Source: Ailanthus altissimus (lineage: Eukaryota; Streptophyta; Magnoliopsida; Sapindales; Simaroubaceae). Taken from it: 64,000 bases of DNA. Positions 33,029 to 44,345 of the stretch are shown piece after piece (position 1 is the first letter of the stretch; the number at the start of each line of letters is the position of its first letter). The notes below the pieces were generated by a model that did no database searches, was not told the DNA's origin, and saw only the letters and a list, made by a program, of their open reading frames with translations. Where the stretch lies: the NCBI GenBank assembly GCA_946807835.1, contig OX327690.1, positions 12,868,501 to 12,932,500 on the forward strand. The letters run 5' to 3'. The position numbers were made by a program, and so were the translations under genes.

Positions 33029-33485
33029 GTAGGGGTGGGCAAATCCGGTTCGGTTCGATTTTTAGTGTGAACCGAAAACCGAACCGAGCCGGTTGGTTTT
33101 TAAAAAATAAAACCGAAAACCGAACCGAGTATTTAGAGAACCGAACCGAACCGGTTCGGTTCGGTTCGGTTTTTAGTTTTTCGGTTCGGTTTGGGTAAAA
33201 TAAATTTAATTTAGGCTTATTTTTTGTTCGGTTCGGTTCGGTTTGGTTTTTTAATTTTTTTTAATTTTTTTTTTAATTTTTTAATTTTTTTTTTAAATTC
33301 TATTTTTTCGGTTCGGTTCTCGGTTCGGCCTTCCGAACCGAGAACCGAACCGAATTTTTCAGTTTTTAAAATAAAAAACTGAAAACCAAACCGACCAAGA
33401 GAAAAATCGAACCGAACCGACTAATTCGATTTAATTTTTCGGATCCAATTCGATTTTTCAATTTTTTACCCGCCCCTAATTTTAG
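33029..33485. repeat. Palindromic GGTTCGG/CCGAACC-rich foldback element
   Basis: The left end ggtaggggtgggcaaatccg and the reverse complement of the right end attaggggcgggtaaaaaat form imperfect terminal inverted repeats. Inside, the hexamer ggttcg and its complement cgaacc occur many times on both arms, giving extensive hairpin potential. This kind of element is widespread in plant genomes; it encodes nothing. Confidence 0.75.
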
Positions 33486-33873
33486 GCCAAGTATTTTAAA
33501 GATCCTTTAGTTTTTAAAATGTTCGTTAGTATTTTCTGTTTCTTCTAATAAATCTTCATCTGACAAAATCCCAATCTAGCAATATAAAGTTACTTTTTGG
33601 CCCTTGTTTTAATGTGTGTGACTCTGAGAAGAAAATTTAACCGAGAAAATAAAAACACGTGTATTAATTTGAAATTTTAATTAGTTGAAAAGCTGAGCAA
33701 TGCCATTTTACCCTTAGTAGATAACTGAAAAACCCAAAATACCCATAATTTCTAGCTGTTTCAGACTGAGTGATTATTGGCCTTTGTGGAGACTATTTCC
33801 AACGACTATCTCGAGGCTATTGCTGGTGGTTAGAAATACATAATCTCTATGGAAATGATAAAAATATAAATAA

Positions 33874-33904
<31 letters not shown>

Positions 33905-34137
33905 CTGCTTTTAATAGATAATTGTAATATGCATTATCTCTGGCTTATTCAATGAAATTTACGTGAAATAAACAATCGGAGGTAATGAAATATTTGAGTC
34001 TGAACAATGATATCTCTTCTAGCTCGAATTGAGGCAAGCAAATTATTGGGGATCAAACGTGTTTCTTTGAAGAAATAACACACACAACATGTTATTAAGA
34101 AAAACATTGAAAAATCCTAACAAAATTAGTAGAAACA
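33486..34137. other. Intergenic, downstream of CASP-like gene
   Basis: It should include the 3'UTR of the CASP-like gene. A short (TA)n(GA)n microsatellite lies at about 33875-33905. Nothing else is recognised. Confidence 0.5.
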
Positions 34138-34995
34138 CTAGGGTTGAAGTTCACCAATATGATCATGATGGGTGGACTTAGAGTTTACAATTTTGATGAT
34201 GGAACTGACAGAAATGATCAACATCAGGGCCAGCCCAGCGAAGGAAGCAATGATAGCACCACCACCATGATTGCAGAAGGTTTCAAATTTGTCACATATC
34301 TTGTCCCATCTTGCATGAGAATTGCCGTTCTTTCCTAGCTCGGCCATGTAAATAGCAGCGTTTACACCAGCTGAGACCAGAGCTGTATTCAGCTGAAACC
34401 TCAAACCAAACATTTTGTTATCAATCATACAATGATCACGCAATCATGTCAAACACAAAATTTGAAGTTTTCTTTATCTCTCTCTCTCTCTCTATATATA
34501 TATAGATATATATATATATATATGTACCATGTCAAAGATGGCAATCATGGCAAGGCGAAGTCCCTTGTAATCAAACTTCCCTCCAAATAAAGTCACTGCT
34601 ATCATCAGCAAGTTATGAAGACTGACCAGTCCATTAGTTATTACAAAGAACCTGCATAGTCAATCACATGCATTAGACTTTAAGAGTTACAGAGATGTAA
34701 TAGTATCCAGATACCGATTCTAATTGTAACATAAAAATGTCGTATCAGTAATGACAACTTACACAAAAGCTGGGGTGTGATGAAACTTGGCAGTGACAGT
34801 AGCCTTAATAGAAGTAGTCCCAATGATTGCAACCACAAATGTTTTGGTTTGTTTGTTTTGTGCCATCACAACTGTGGCTGAAAAAGTGGCGAAAAATGCA
34901 AGCAGCCTCAAAACCAAAATCACCCAATTTTTGGGCTTGGTTACAGGCACCATGTTGGCCCTTGCCTCTGCTTTCCCTTCATTTTCTAAAGCCAT
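34138..34995 (-). CDS. CASPL1: CASP-like membrane protein (CASPL1 type), 3 exons, 203 aa
   Basis: CASP-like proteins are four-helix plasma-membrane proteins related to the Casparian-strip scaffold proteins and to MARVEL proteins. Coding exons on the minus strand: 34763-34995, 34528-34651 and 34138-34392, with GT-AG introns and consistent phase, 612 nt. The N-terminus MALENEGKAEARANM is hydrophilic. TM1 at about residues 24-44 contains the conserved arginine (VLRLLAFFATFSATVVMA). TM2 lies at about 76-100 (FVFFVITNGLVSLHNLLMIA) and TM3 at about 108-134. The loop GNSHARWDKICDKFETFC is typical of subfamily 1, and TM4 lies at about 162-183. Length matches the family (about 190-205 aa). The role of most CASPL1 members is not established. 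AT and GA microsatellites follow the donor of intron 2. Confidence 0.93.
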
Positions 34996-36421
34996 GATTC
35001 CAAGCAGAGAAGACAAAAAGAAGAAAAAAAAAAAAAACGAGAGATGAAAAGTGAAGGAAATTTTTTGTTGCTTTGGGAGAAGAGTGAAATAGGTCATATT
35101 TATAAATCAATTGCAGATTCTAATAAGTTAACAAGTGAGAGATAAAGTAGTTTTCCTTGGGTGGTCTAACCAACAACTTATTTTCCTATCTGCGTTTGGT
35201 GGTTGGGAAAATTTACAAGTTATTTTCCTTGTGGTAACAAGTATAATTTGGTAGTCTAATCTAATGGTAATTGGTAGCATAGTCAGTAATTGCCAAATGA
35301 AATTCAATCCAACCATTTATATGTAATGCACAAGTAATTGAATTTAACCAAGACGTAAATTTTCCGAAAATTTTCTTACAAACCCTTCAAAGTTTCTCTT
35401 TTGTAAGAAAATGATAAATAGTACGAAAAAGTTCTACTTAAATTTTAGCAAGAAGCTTTCAAAAGCATACAAAATTTTGACTACTACTACTTTTATTTTC
35501 CTTAGTTGTAACTGATAACGAAAATTAAGATTTTAATTTAAATTGATTGATTTATTTTAAATAAAATTCTAATTTAATTATTTAATTTTTTTAAAAATAA
35601 ATTTATTTTCTGGTTATGTTTAACATCTAAGTCTTATTAAATTATTCTTCTTTTAAGTTTATTATAAATTTTATAAATTTAAGTTTTGATCAATGGAAAA
35701 ATATACATTTTCTTTTCTTTCTAAATCTCTTTATGGTATCATAGTTTCTCTTTAATTAAATTTGTTCTTTCTTCTTCACCATAGTTATTGCCGCCATCAC
35801 AATCGTGCAAATGCAATTGTGTAGCAACCAAGTAAAACCATTGCATGCAACCAAGTAAGGACCGTAGCAGCAATAACTAATTTTTTTTTGCTTGATTGTG
35901 TCTTTCTCCCTCTTTTGTAATTTATTTTTGTTTTTTCCCTCTATTGCTGCTTTGTGTTATGAATTATTTTATTCTTAATTTTTTTTTATAGTGAATAATT
36001 TTAAAATCCTTTTGATAGTCCTACCATTTTTTTTTATTTTAATGGCTTTAAGAACAAGCAAACTCTACTACTTTATTTCCACTTAATAGAATAATCTTCA
36101 TATCAAATACTGTTGATAGATCCTCTTAGACACATATTTTTTTTTATTGTTTTATTTTATGTGACATTGTTTTTTTGCAATCTATTCTAGATTGTCTGTC
36201 TTTCGATCATTTTACCATTTTCATTCTTAAAAGAGTTTTTTATTTCTCTGCAATACATATCAATAATATGTTATTTTAGACTCTTTTCTCTTTTATTCTT
36301 GTCAAAAACCCTAGCCAAGCATATTTCAGTATCATTACTTTTTATTATATGCCGATAACTATTAATTACAAACTTCTTAATTTCTTTTTCTTTCCAAATT
36401 CTTTCTTCTTCTAGTTTTCGC
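34996..36421. other. Intergenic: CASPL upstream region with an old LTR-like module
   Basis: The first few hundred bases would be the CASPL promoter. From about 35510 to 35700 a diverged copy of the module also present at about 36870-37093 and 37575-37810 occurs ('aagtcttattaaatt...tttaagtttatt...ataaatttaag'). No coding sequence is recognised; the minus frame at 36271-36510 lacks family resemblance. Confidence 0.5.
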
Positions 36422-36580
36422 GAAGCCAAACCTGCAAATGAAATCAAAGCTTTCAAAGTACACTTTTTGTCACTCTTTATTCCTCCTTCAAAATCTTTAA
36501 AGCTCAACAACTTTAGTTAATCTTCGACTTCCTTTTCCATCTTCAATTTCTTCTTCTTCTTCTTCTTCTCTCTCTCTATC

Positions 36581-36618
<38 letters not shown>

Positions 36619-37254
36619 GTTTTTCTTAAAACTCCTCCCTCTATCATTTTCACAAAAAAAAAGACAAATAAGATGAAATCCCTAAGATAAAGGACACCTC
36701 TACCTCCATCGCTAGTATCAAGCGTGTTCAACAACACCACCATCAACTTTTGCAATGATTGCCATGGAATCCAATCTTAAAAACAAGATCAATTAGAGGA
36801 TGCCCACACTGAACCTCTCCTGCATACTCAATTTCTACTTTTAGAGCTTTATCTTGCAAAGGCATGATAACAAAAATTAATATTCTAATTTAATTATTTA
36901 GTTTAAATTGATTTATTTTATTTTTTTAGATAAGATTCCAATTTAGTTATTTCGTTTAAATTATTTTGTTTTTCTTTTTAAATAAGTTCATTTCTTAGTT
37001 GTATTTGACTTCTAAGTCCTATTAAGTTCATTCCTCTTTTAGGTTTATTTTTTCCTTTGCGTTTATTATTAACTCTATAAATTCAAGTTTCTAGAAGCCA
37101 AACCTGCAAATGCAATCAAAGCTTTTAGACTACTTGACTTTCTGTCATTCTTGATTTCTCTTTCTTCAAAATCTTTCAAGTTCAACAACTTGAAATAATC
37201 TTTGACTTTCTTTTTCATCTTCAATTTCTTCTATACATATATATATATATATAC

Positions 37255-37295
<41 letters not shown>

Positions 37296-37810
37296 TTTCC
37301 TTTAAACCTCTCATATATCCTCTTCTTAAAACTACAAAAAAGACAAATATGATGAAATCTCTAAGATAAAGAACACATCCACCTCTATCACCAGCATCAA
37401 GCGTGCTCAACAACACCACCGTCGCCAACTTTTGTGATGATTTTCATGGAATTCAATCTTAAAAACAAGATCAACTGGAGGATGCCCACACCAAACCTCT
37501 CCCGCACACTCAATTTCTACTCTTGAAAAATAAGATTAGACTTTCCTCCCGAAGCTCCATCTTATTGGCGCATAATAATGAAAATCAAGATTCTAATTTT
37601 ATTATTTAGTTTAAATTAATTTGTTTTATTTTTTTATAGATAAGATTCCCATTTAGTTATTTAGTTTTAATTGTTTTCTTTTCTATTTTAAATAAGTTTA
37701 TTTCTTAGCTGTATTTGAGTTCTAAGTCCTCTTAAGTTTATTCCTCTTTTAGGTTTATCTTTTCCTTTTTAATTTATTGTAAGCTCTATAAATTCAAATT
37801 TTTATTAATG
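36422..37810. repeat. Tandem duplication with 672-bp period
   Basis: Copy 1 runs 36422-37093 and copy 2 starts at 37094, both opening gaagccaaacctgcaaatg. They share several long blocks. One covers gatgaaatc and the nearby ctaagataaag, a second is tcaagcgtg, and a third runs from acaagatcaa to ggatgcccacac. The last is an LTR-like tail with aagtcct..taagtt and ctctataaattcaa. Each carries an AT or AT/GT microsatellite at the same spot (36578-36608; 37238-37291). By eye the copies are clearly diverged, so the duplication is older than the one at 25360. The unit encodes no recognised protein and may derive from an LTR. Confidence 0.85.
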
Positions 37811-38017
37811 ATAAGGTGTACTGTATTTTTTCTTCTCTTTAAATCTCTTCAGTAACTTCTCAACACTCAACATGTTTTTAAAAAACACATTGTTATACTC
37901 TCAAATAATGTCCAGAGCACTTTTGATTTGTACAATTCTTCTTCACAAATGTACTTTCTTTCCAGCATGAAATTTGAATGGACTTCAAGGAGAAAGAAAT
38001 AAGTGTAGAGACTGGAG

Positions 38018-38023
<6 letters not shown>

Positions 38024-38055
<32 letters not shown>
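38024..38055. repeat. (AT)n microsatellite
   Basis: About 16 AT units just outside the 3' LTR of copia element D. Confidence 0.95.
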
Positions 38056-38057
<2 letters not shown>

Positions 38058-38169
38058 ATAGTGTCGGATTTAAGATTTTGCACAAGTGCTAAAGCAACCT
38101 TAACTAAGTTCCAATAGCACAACAAAAATATATTGAATAAATTCTTTCATTTGAATACCTTTTAAATCA

Positions 38170-38423
38170 ATCTCAATCCTCCAAATACTTGAATAGAATT
38201 GAATAAGAAAGAAAAACTTTCTTCCTTTCTATAGAAAGATTACAATCTCGAAAAAAATAAGAAGTCAATTACAACTATTCAAAACTAAATCTATAGTTGT
38301 ACATCCAAATTTCTAGAAACAAAAATAAAATCTCTGCATTTACAACAACTATACAATAAATTATCTTGAAAATAAAGAAATAATTATATCAAAATTTCAC
38401 CAATCTAATCGAGATTCTCAACA
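38170..38423 (-). repeat. 3' LTR of copia element D
   Basis: On the minus strand it begins TGTTGAGAATC at 38423, directly after a purine-rich AACTTAAAGGGGAG tract (38424-38437). It matches the 5' LTR at 48310-48557 along most of its length (for example ttcgagattgtaatc and tttagttttgaatag). The outer end is uncertain, as the two copies diverge at that side. Confidence 0.75.
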
Positions 38424-38544
38424 CTCCCCTTTAAGTTGGTTTAAAGATGGCATTCATGGCCAACTTGCTAACTCAAACATCAAATTGCTTCTTTGTCAAT
38501 CCCTCAGTGAGTATATTTGTAACCTGTTCATTTATAGGTATATA

Positions 38545-38915
38545 ATGTTAGACTGTATGGGATCCACCAATTCCTTGGTCCACTAGCTGAGTGACACCTT
38601 AGAGCCATTAGCGTTCCAACACAAAATCTTGCAGGTTACCTACGCCCCCAACCAATGTCGAACTTGGGATCTCATCCCTTATAGGCCTTTAAGGTTCGAT
38701 AGTTGTACCCTTTTGGTTGTCCAGCCTGATGGGTACAAGGACGAATCTCTAAAGGCCTATAACGCCTCCATAAGATGGGGGCAAGGTTTCGATTCCTTAG
38801 GGGTGCAGGTAACTTGCGGATTGTGTACCGGGACACTAATGGCTCTGAGGTGTCACCTAGTTAATGGACCAAGGAGTTGGTGAGTCTCACACACTCTTAT
38901 ATATAAGGCATAATA
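38545..38915. mobile_element. MITE-like foldback element inside copia RNase H
   Basis: Two arms of about 150 bp are inverted copies. The left arm has 'ccttggtccactagctgagt' and 'gagccattagcg'; the right arm, reversed, has 'ccttggtccattaactaggt' and 'gagccattagtg'. Both continue to 'tataggccttta' near the centre (about 38730). The sequence is more GC-rich than its surroundings. It encodes no transposase, and flanks contain tatataa on both sides that could be the target site. The 84-residue frame here (38629-38883) is only a by-product of the arms. Confidence 0.85.
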
Positions 38916-39164
38916 ACTAGTCCATTTTCCAATTTATCCTTAATAAAATGCTTGTCAACCTTGACATGGTTCAATCATGGAGAACTAAGTTATATGCAAT
39001 GGAAATGGTAGCTTTATTATTATAAAAGGATAGGTAAAGAACTAGCAGCTTTAAGTTCTTCAAGTAACTGTTTAATACATAAAACTTTATAAATACCATG
39101 CGTTATTGCTCTAAACTAAAGCTTCAGCACTACTTCTAACTACAACATTACGCTTTTTACTCTG

Positions 39165-39371
39165 TCAAGTCACAAGATAGCCTTCAACAAAAGTACAATA
39201 CCCTAAAGTTGATCTCCTGTTAGTTACACTTTCTACCCAATTTGCATCAATAAACACATTTACTTGGAGATGTCCTATGTTCTTGAACATGAATCCTTTT
39301 TCTAGAGTCCTCTTTAAATATCTCAAAATTCTATACACAATATCAAAGTATCCCTGATGTGGCGAATGCAT
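39165..39371 (-). pseudogene. Ty1/copia RNase H-region fragment (element D)
   Basis: The 68-residue frame reads HSPHQGYFDIVYRILRYLKR, then FIDANWVESVTNRRSTLGYC, the standard start of the copia RNase H domain (usual DADWAGS is changed to DANWVES, so a catalytic-site residue is altered). It lies downstream of the polymerase and upstream of the 3' LTR as expected. Confidence 0.92.
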
Positions 39372-39399
39372 GAATTAAATTATCATGCTTATTACAATA

Positions 39400-40190
39400 T
39401 TAGGACGAGTATAAGAGAGAAATAAGTGTCCCAACTAAGCATTGATATTTCTCATTGTCAATCACCCCTTCTAGACTTGCTAGTTGGAATTTCAAATTCG
39501 GTTCAATAGGAGTTTTTTGATGCCTTACACTCAATTAAACATGTTTCACCTAATAAGTCAAGTATATATTTCCTTTGACAAATGAAAATACCTTTCTTGT
39601 CTCTAGCAAACTCCATATCAAGAAAATATCTCAAAGAACCCCAAATCTTTAATCGTAAATTTATGGGCTAAGGTTTCTTCAATCTCTTAAGTTATAGACT
39701 GTCATCACCAGTTAAGATAATGTCATCCACATAAACTATTAACATAGCAATCTTTTCTCTTAAGTATTTGTAAAACATTGTATGGTTAGTTTAACTTTGT
39801 ATAGATTGTTGAAACTTGATAGCTTTTCTAAATCTTTCAAACCAGCCCCTGCAGATTGCTGAAGGCCATATAAGGACTTCTTTAATTTGCAATTTTTTTT
39901 TCCAGTTTTCCTTCAAAACTCGATGGCAGATCCATAAATATGTCTTCCTCTAAATCATTATTTAAAAAAGCGTTCTTCACATCTAATTAGTGTAAAGGCC
40001 AATTAAAATGTACAACAAGAGAAAGAAAACCCAAATAAATTGATTTTTGCAACAAGTGCAAATGTCTTTTTGGTAGTCAACTCCATAAGTTTGTGTGAAA
40101 CATTTGGCTATTAACCTTGCCTTGTATCTTTTAATGCTTCCATTAGGCTTACATTTGACTGTGAAAACCCACTTGCACTCCATTGTGTTC
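39400..40190 (-). pseudogene. Ty1/copia reverse transcriptase relic (element D)
   Basis: The N-terminal end is seen in 39983-40183 as MECKWVFTVKCKPNGSIKRY followed by KARLIAK and FTQTYGVDYQ. The catalytic box reads MLIVYVDDIILTGDD on the minus strand near 39705-39750. These are the two best conserved copia polymerase blocks. Frameshifts and stops break the stretch between them. Confidence 0.9.
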
Positions 40191-40739
40191 TTCTCCTTTG
40201 GTAAATCAATAATTTTCTAGGTTTTATTTTGTTGAAGCATTCATTTCTTCTTGAATTACTGACCTCCACTCCGAGTGTCCTTATGTTTCCTATATAAATC
40301 TAGGGATAAACAAGTGAGAGACATTTAAAGTGAAAGCTCTATATTTTTTAGGAGTCTTTAATAAGACAGATATTTGGCAATGGGATGTTTGGTACAATTT
40401 CTAACTCCTTTTCTGATTATAATATGATATCAAGATTGGAATAAGGTAAAGGAGGAGAGTTTATAGAAAGGTTACCCAAAATTTGAAAACTAGGAAGTCA
40501 TGATGGGCCACGCTCAATATTAACTTGATTATTCTCAGTATTAGACTTAAACATGTGCCTAGTATAAACATAAAGCTCAATAGTTATAGGTTGTAGAGTT
40601 TCTCCCCTTTTATGATACAATTTGATTTGGCATATATAGATAAGTATTTCTTTCTTTTTAATCAGTTAAAACATATGGTTTTTAATTTATTTAAAAAAGA
40701 AAAAGAAAAGGGTTTCGGTCGTTCTTATTGCTAAAACTT

Positions 40740-42241
40740 GTTTATATTAGATCTCTCCCCCTGAAAACTAGTTTTGCTATATAAAAAGAAATATCTTCAA
40801 AGAAGTTTACATCTATACTGATATGAATTTTTCTAGTGACAAGATTAAAACACTTATACCTTTTTTAATAGGGGAAGAACCTAAAAAAAAATACATTTTT
40901 TGACCTTTGGATCAAATTTGGATCGGAGATGAGTTGATACATGGACAAATACCATACAACCAAAAAGTTTTAAAGGTAAATCTGAAGTGAGACTTGTGTT
41001 TGAAAAAATATGCTTAAGAGTTTATAAAGGTGTTTCATAGTTTAAAACCCTAGTAGGCATTTTATTAATCAAATAATAACTTGTTAAAATTGCATCCCTC
41101 TCAAAGATATTTAGGGACATTCAAATGGAACATAAGAGCCCTACCTACTTTAAGTAGGTGTTTGTTTTTACGTTCTACAAGTCCATTTTGTTAGAAATTA
41201 TAAGTTTGTTGATGTAAAGTACATTTCTAGCGAAAAACAATCACCTAAACAATCATTATAAAATTTAGCTCCATTTTCACTTCGAAGAATACTTATTTAT
41301 GTTTGAAATTGGTTCTTGACCATAGAATAAAAATCCTTAAAGAGTTTTGCAACCTAAGATTTAGAGCTCATTAGATAAACCCAGCATAGACATGTATAAT
41401 CATTAATAAATGTTATAAACTATTTTTTTCCAATTAAAATGGTAATCTTAGAAGGACCCCCAAACATCACTATATATCAAATAAAAAGGTTTGAGGCATA
41501 ATACAAGTTTATTGTATAAGACTTTCAATGGCTCTTTGCCAAAAAAAAGTTTCACAAACAAAAGAAGTATAATTCAATCCTTTAAATAAACTTGAAAATA
41601 AATGCTTTAAATAAGAAAAAGTAGGATGTCCTAATCTATTATGTCATAGCATTATTTGATCATGCATAGGGATTGAGTGAACACAACCAATAAAACACTG
41701 AGCTTGTTTATTTTCAAAAGGTTGTTGTCGAAATAATAAAGATCATCTATCAATCTAGCACTGTCAATCATCATCCCTGAGTTCAAATCCTATAATTCAC
41801 AAAGAGAGGCACAAAAAACAATACAATAATTAGAATCCTTACATAAACGACTAACAAATAAGAGATTATAAGAGAGTTTTAGGACATATTAAACAGATTA
41901 TAAAACAATCTTATCAGATACGAAAATAAAGCTTCAACCAACAATAGAAGATAAGCTTCCATTTGCAACATGCACTTTTTTATTTTCAAAACAAGGTGTA
42001 TAAAAGATAAACAAATGAGACAGATTAGTCATATGATGAAAGTCACCTAAATATATAATCCAAGGTATAATGAAAAAGAATATGCACATGAAGGATTACC
42101 TAACTTAGTTAGAGATGCTATAAGTGTACCAAGAGTCATCGAAATAGGTTTCAATAGTTGTAAAAGTTGGTCTAATTGCACCTTTGCTCAATGGAGATGT
42201 CTCGGTAACATGTGCTTTAGCAAGGGAATAATTAGAGTTGT
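40740..42241 (-). pseudogene. Ty1/copia integrase and gag-protease linker relic (element D)
   Basis: This span lies between the polymerase and the gag zinc knuckle and is decayed. At its gag end the minus strand reads SNYSLAKAHVTETSPLSKG, a copia gag-protease linker block. The integrase core is inferred mainly from position and scattered short matches, so its internal borders are not given. Confidence 0.6.
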
Positions 42242-43607
42242 TGATAAGGCGTAATTATGTAAAATATTTTATCCTCCTAAACTTAATATTTATTCAATTT
42301 ATTCCGATAATTTGGATATTTATTCATATTAATTTTGCTTTATAGGTTTAAAGACAATCGGTGCAAAAATATCGAAAATTAGATGCAAACGGAGTTATTT
42401 GAGATGAGAATCCGAAAGGGGACTAAAATGCTCAAAATGGGAACAGTTCTATAAATAGTGCTAGTAAACAGTGATACTGCTACAGTAAACGAACAGTGCA
42501 CATGGGTTACTGTTCACCGCTACAGTGCAGCGCCGAGGCATTGGCTGTGGCATTCAAATCAGTTGCTCCAGTGTCACGACACTGGATGCTAGACACTTTT
42601 TAAGGGCAATGTTGCCCTATTTTTACAAGCTTAAAACCTATATAAATGCTCACTATTGAGCCAAAAACGTGTTGGGCAACAGATGATATAAAATTAACAC
42701 ATTATTTGGGTTTTAGAAGCAATGATCAATAACAAGAAGAAGAAATTCTACATATTGGAAGAAGAACATCATTGTTGCATCAAGGAAAATTTTCTTTTCT
42801 CTTCAATTTTGTATTTGTTGTTGATTTTAGTATGTATAATGATGTTGTTAGATACTCCGAACTTATGTTTACAATTATGAACTAAATTTTATTGCTATGA
42901 TTATAATGTGAACTCAATATGTAGCTTGGATTAATTATTTTCCCTTATTCATTATGTTGGTATTGAATTGTTCAATTTATTTTATACTTAATGCTTCTAA
43001 TTACATGACAATGTATTAGATTGATTTGAGAACCTTAATGAACTTGAAAAATAGAATTTTATGTTGGCTATAAATAGATTGATGTATGATTATTATATAA
43101 AAGCATGAGTTTCATATGAGATGAGAATATACTCATATGGCATATATGACTATTTAGAGAACTTGAACTTAATGAATTCTTTTTTAATTTGATTATCATA
43201 AGAATATTTATCATTGATTGAATGGGATATACTTACTTTACTATCGGAAGAGACTTGTGAGGATATTAGATTTTTTGGTTAACAATTCATATTGATAATT
43301 TTAAGGGGAGTAATTGGATTCAAGTGAAATATTGATGGATTATTGTAAGTTTAGACATTTGAGTATTGGTGTTGTCACGTTTGTTCTCTTTGCTCAATTC
43401 TTATAATTATTCTTTTTTTTATAATTAGTTTAAATATCAAAATCATTAAATTGTCAATAATTTGAATAAGAGTAGGAAGACACAATTTTAATAATTAGCA
43501 AGTAGTAATAATAATTTTTCGCAGGATCGACACTTTTCTCATTATATATTATTTGTTACGATAACATGCACTTGCGTTAAAAATATATACATGCAAAATA
43601 CACAACA
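42242..43607. mobile_element. Solo LTR, 1,366 bp, inserted in copia D gag
   Basis: The insert begins TGATAAGGCG and ends ACACAACA, proper TG...CA termini. It is flanked by 5-bp target copies gttgt (42237-42241) and gtcgt (43608-43612), one mismatch. Removing it restores the copia gag reading frame (minus-strand TTKQDD then SNYSLAKAH). Possible TATA boxes are at 42450-42457 (ctataaat) and near 42640. No coding sequence is inside. Near its right end it has cgcaggatcgacac, related to the ctgtggatcgacccc of the LTR at 59659-63950, so the two probably belong to related families. Confidence 0.85.
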
Positions 43608-43612
43608 GTCGT

Positions 43613-43787
43613 CTTGCTTAGTAGTCTTCCATTCAACAAGTTTCTAACCAGTTGGCTTCTTATGCAATTTCCGATAGGTTTTACAAGTGTGTCGTGGTTT
43701 ATTGTAATGATCACACCAAACTCTAGGCTTGTCATTCAAATGGTGCTAGTTATTAGAGGAGCGAGAAGCAACAACAACAGTGCCTAG
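43613..43787 (-). pseudogene. Copia gag zinc-knuckle segment (element D)
   Basis: Minus-strand translation reads CDHYNKPRHTCKTYRKLHKK, the CX2C...H...C nucleic-acid-binding knuckle of copia gag, followed by a stop (PTG then TAG). Upstream in gag sense, ENSALL joins GTVVVASRSSNN across the chromovirus insertion. Confidence 0.85.
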
Positions 43788-44318
43788 TGTCACGCCCCAA
43801 ATATTCTCAAGCAATTACTCGAGTATTTGGCGCGCGACAAGGCCACCAAGAGGGGTTTTGGCCCATGATGTGTTACATGGGTTGAAGATTCTAGAAGGCC
43901 CAATAGATTTGGGTTAATGCCACATGTGTGTGGTAGGTGGGGGAGCTTTCTAGAAAAGGCATATTCCTTTGGATATACTTTGGTAGTTGGCATCTTTTGG
44001 AATATTCCTTAGCATATTCTCCTCTTTAGATTTGGACCATTGGATTAGAGTTAATCCTAGCCGTCCATTGTATATAGCTTTAGCTATAAATAGGTGGAGT
44101 TCTCATTTGAGAAACAATCCTCCAAATTGTAGAAATACTCTTAGCTTGTAAGTGTATAGCTTTGTAATCTCTCTTTAGTAATAAAATACGAGAGCATTCT
44201 CTCAAACACTTGGTGTGCTTCTTCTTCATCTCTTTCTTTGGTTAATTGGGGTCTTGTAGGCTGCTTAGCACTAGCAAGTGTCTAAGGCCGCACGGTTTCG
44301 AGAAATCGGGTCGTGACA
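43788..44318 (+). repeat. 5' LTR of the young chromovirus
   Basis: 531 bp. It contains a promoter-like ctataaatagg at 44084-44094 and an aataaa polyadenylation-type signal near 44181 in the R/U5 area. It ends GGTCGTGACA, directly followed by ag and the primer-binding site. Confidence 0.95.
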
Positions 44319-44345
44319 AGTGGTATCAGAGCGGGTTCAAAGAAG

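Noticed and set aside
33029..33485. Possible CRISPR-like or telomere-like array
   Set aside because: Repeats are short, irregular and on both strands with no spacers; it fits a plant foldback repeat in eukaryotic DNA.
37231..38085. Frames with THTHTH and IYIYIY tracts
   Set aside because: Products of GT and AT microsatellites, with no conserved domain.
38629..38883. 84-codon open frame with cysteines and tryptophans
   Set aside because: It lies across the two arms of the foldback element; the apparent protein pattern comes from the palindrome, and no family is recognised.
43790..43993. 67-codon frame repeated at 46849-47052
   Set aside because: It lies within the LTR and is repeated only because the LTRs are copies of each other.
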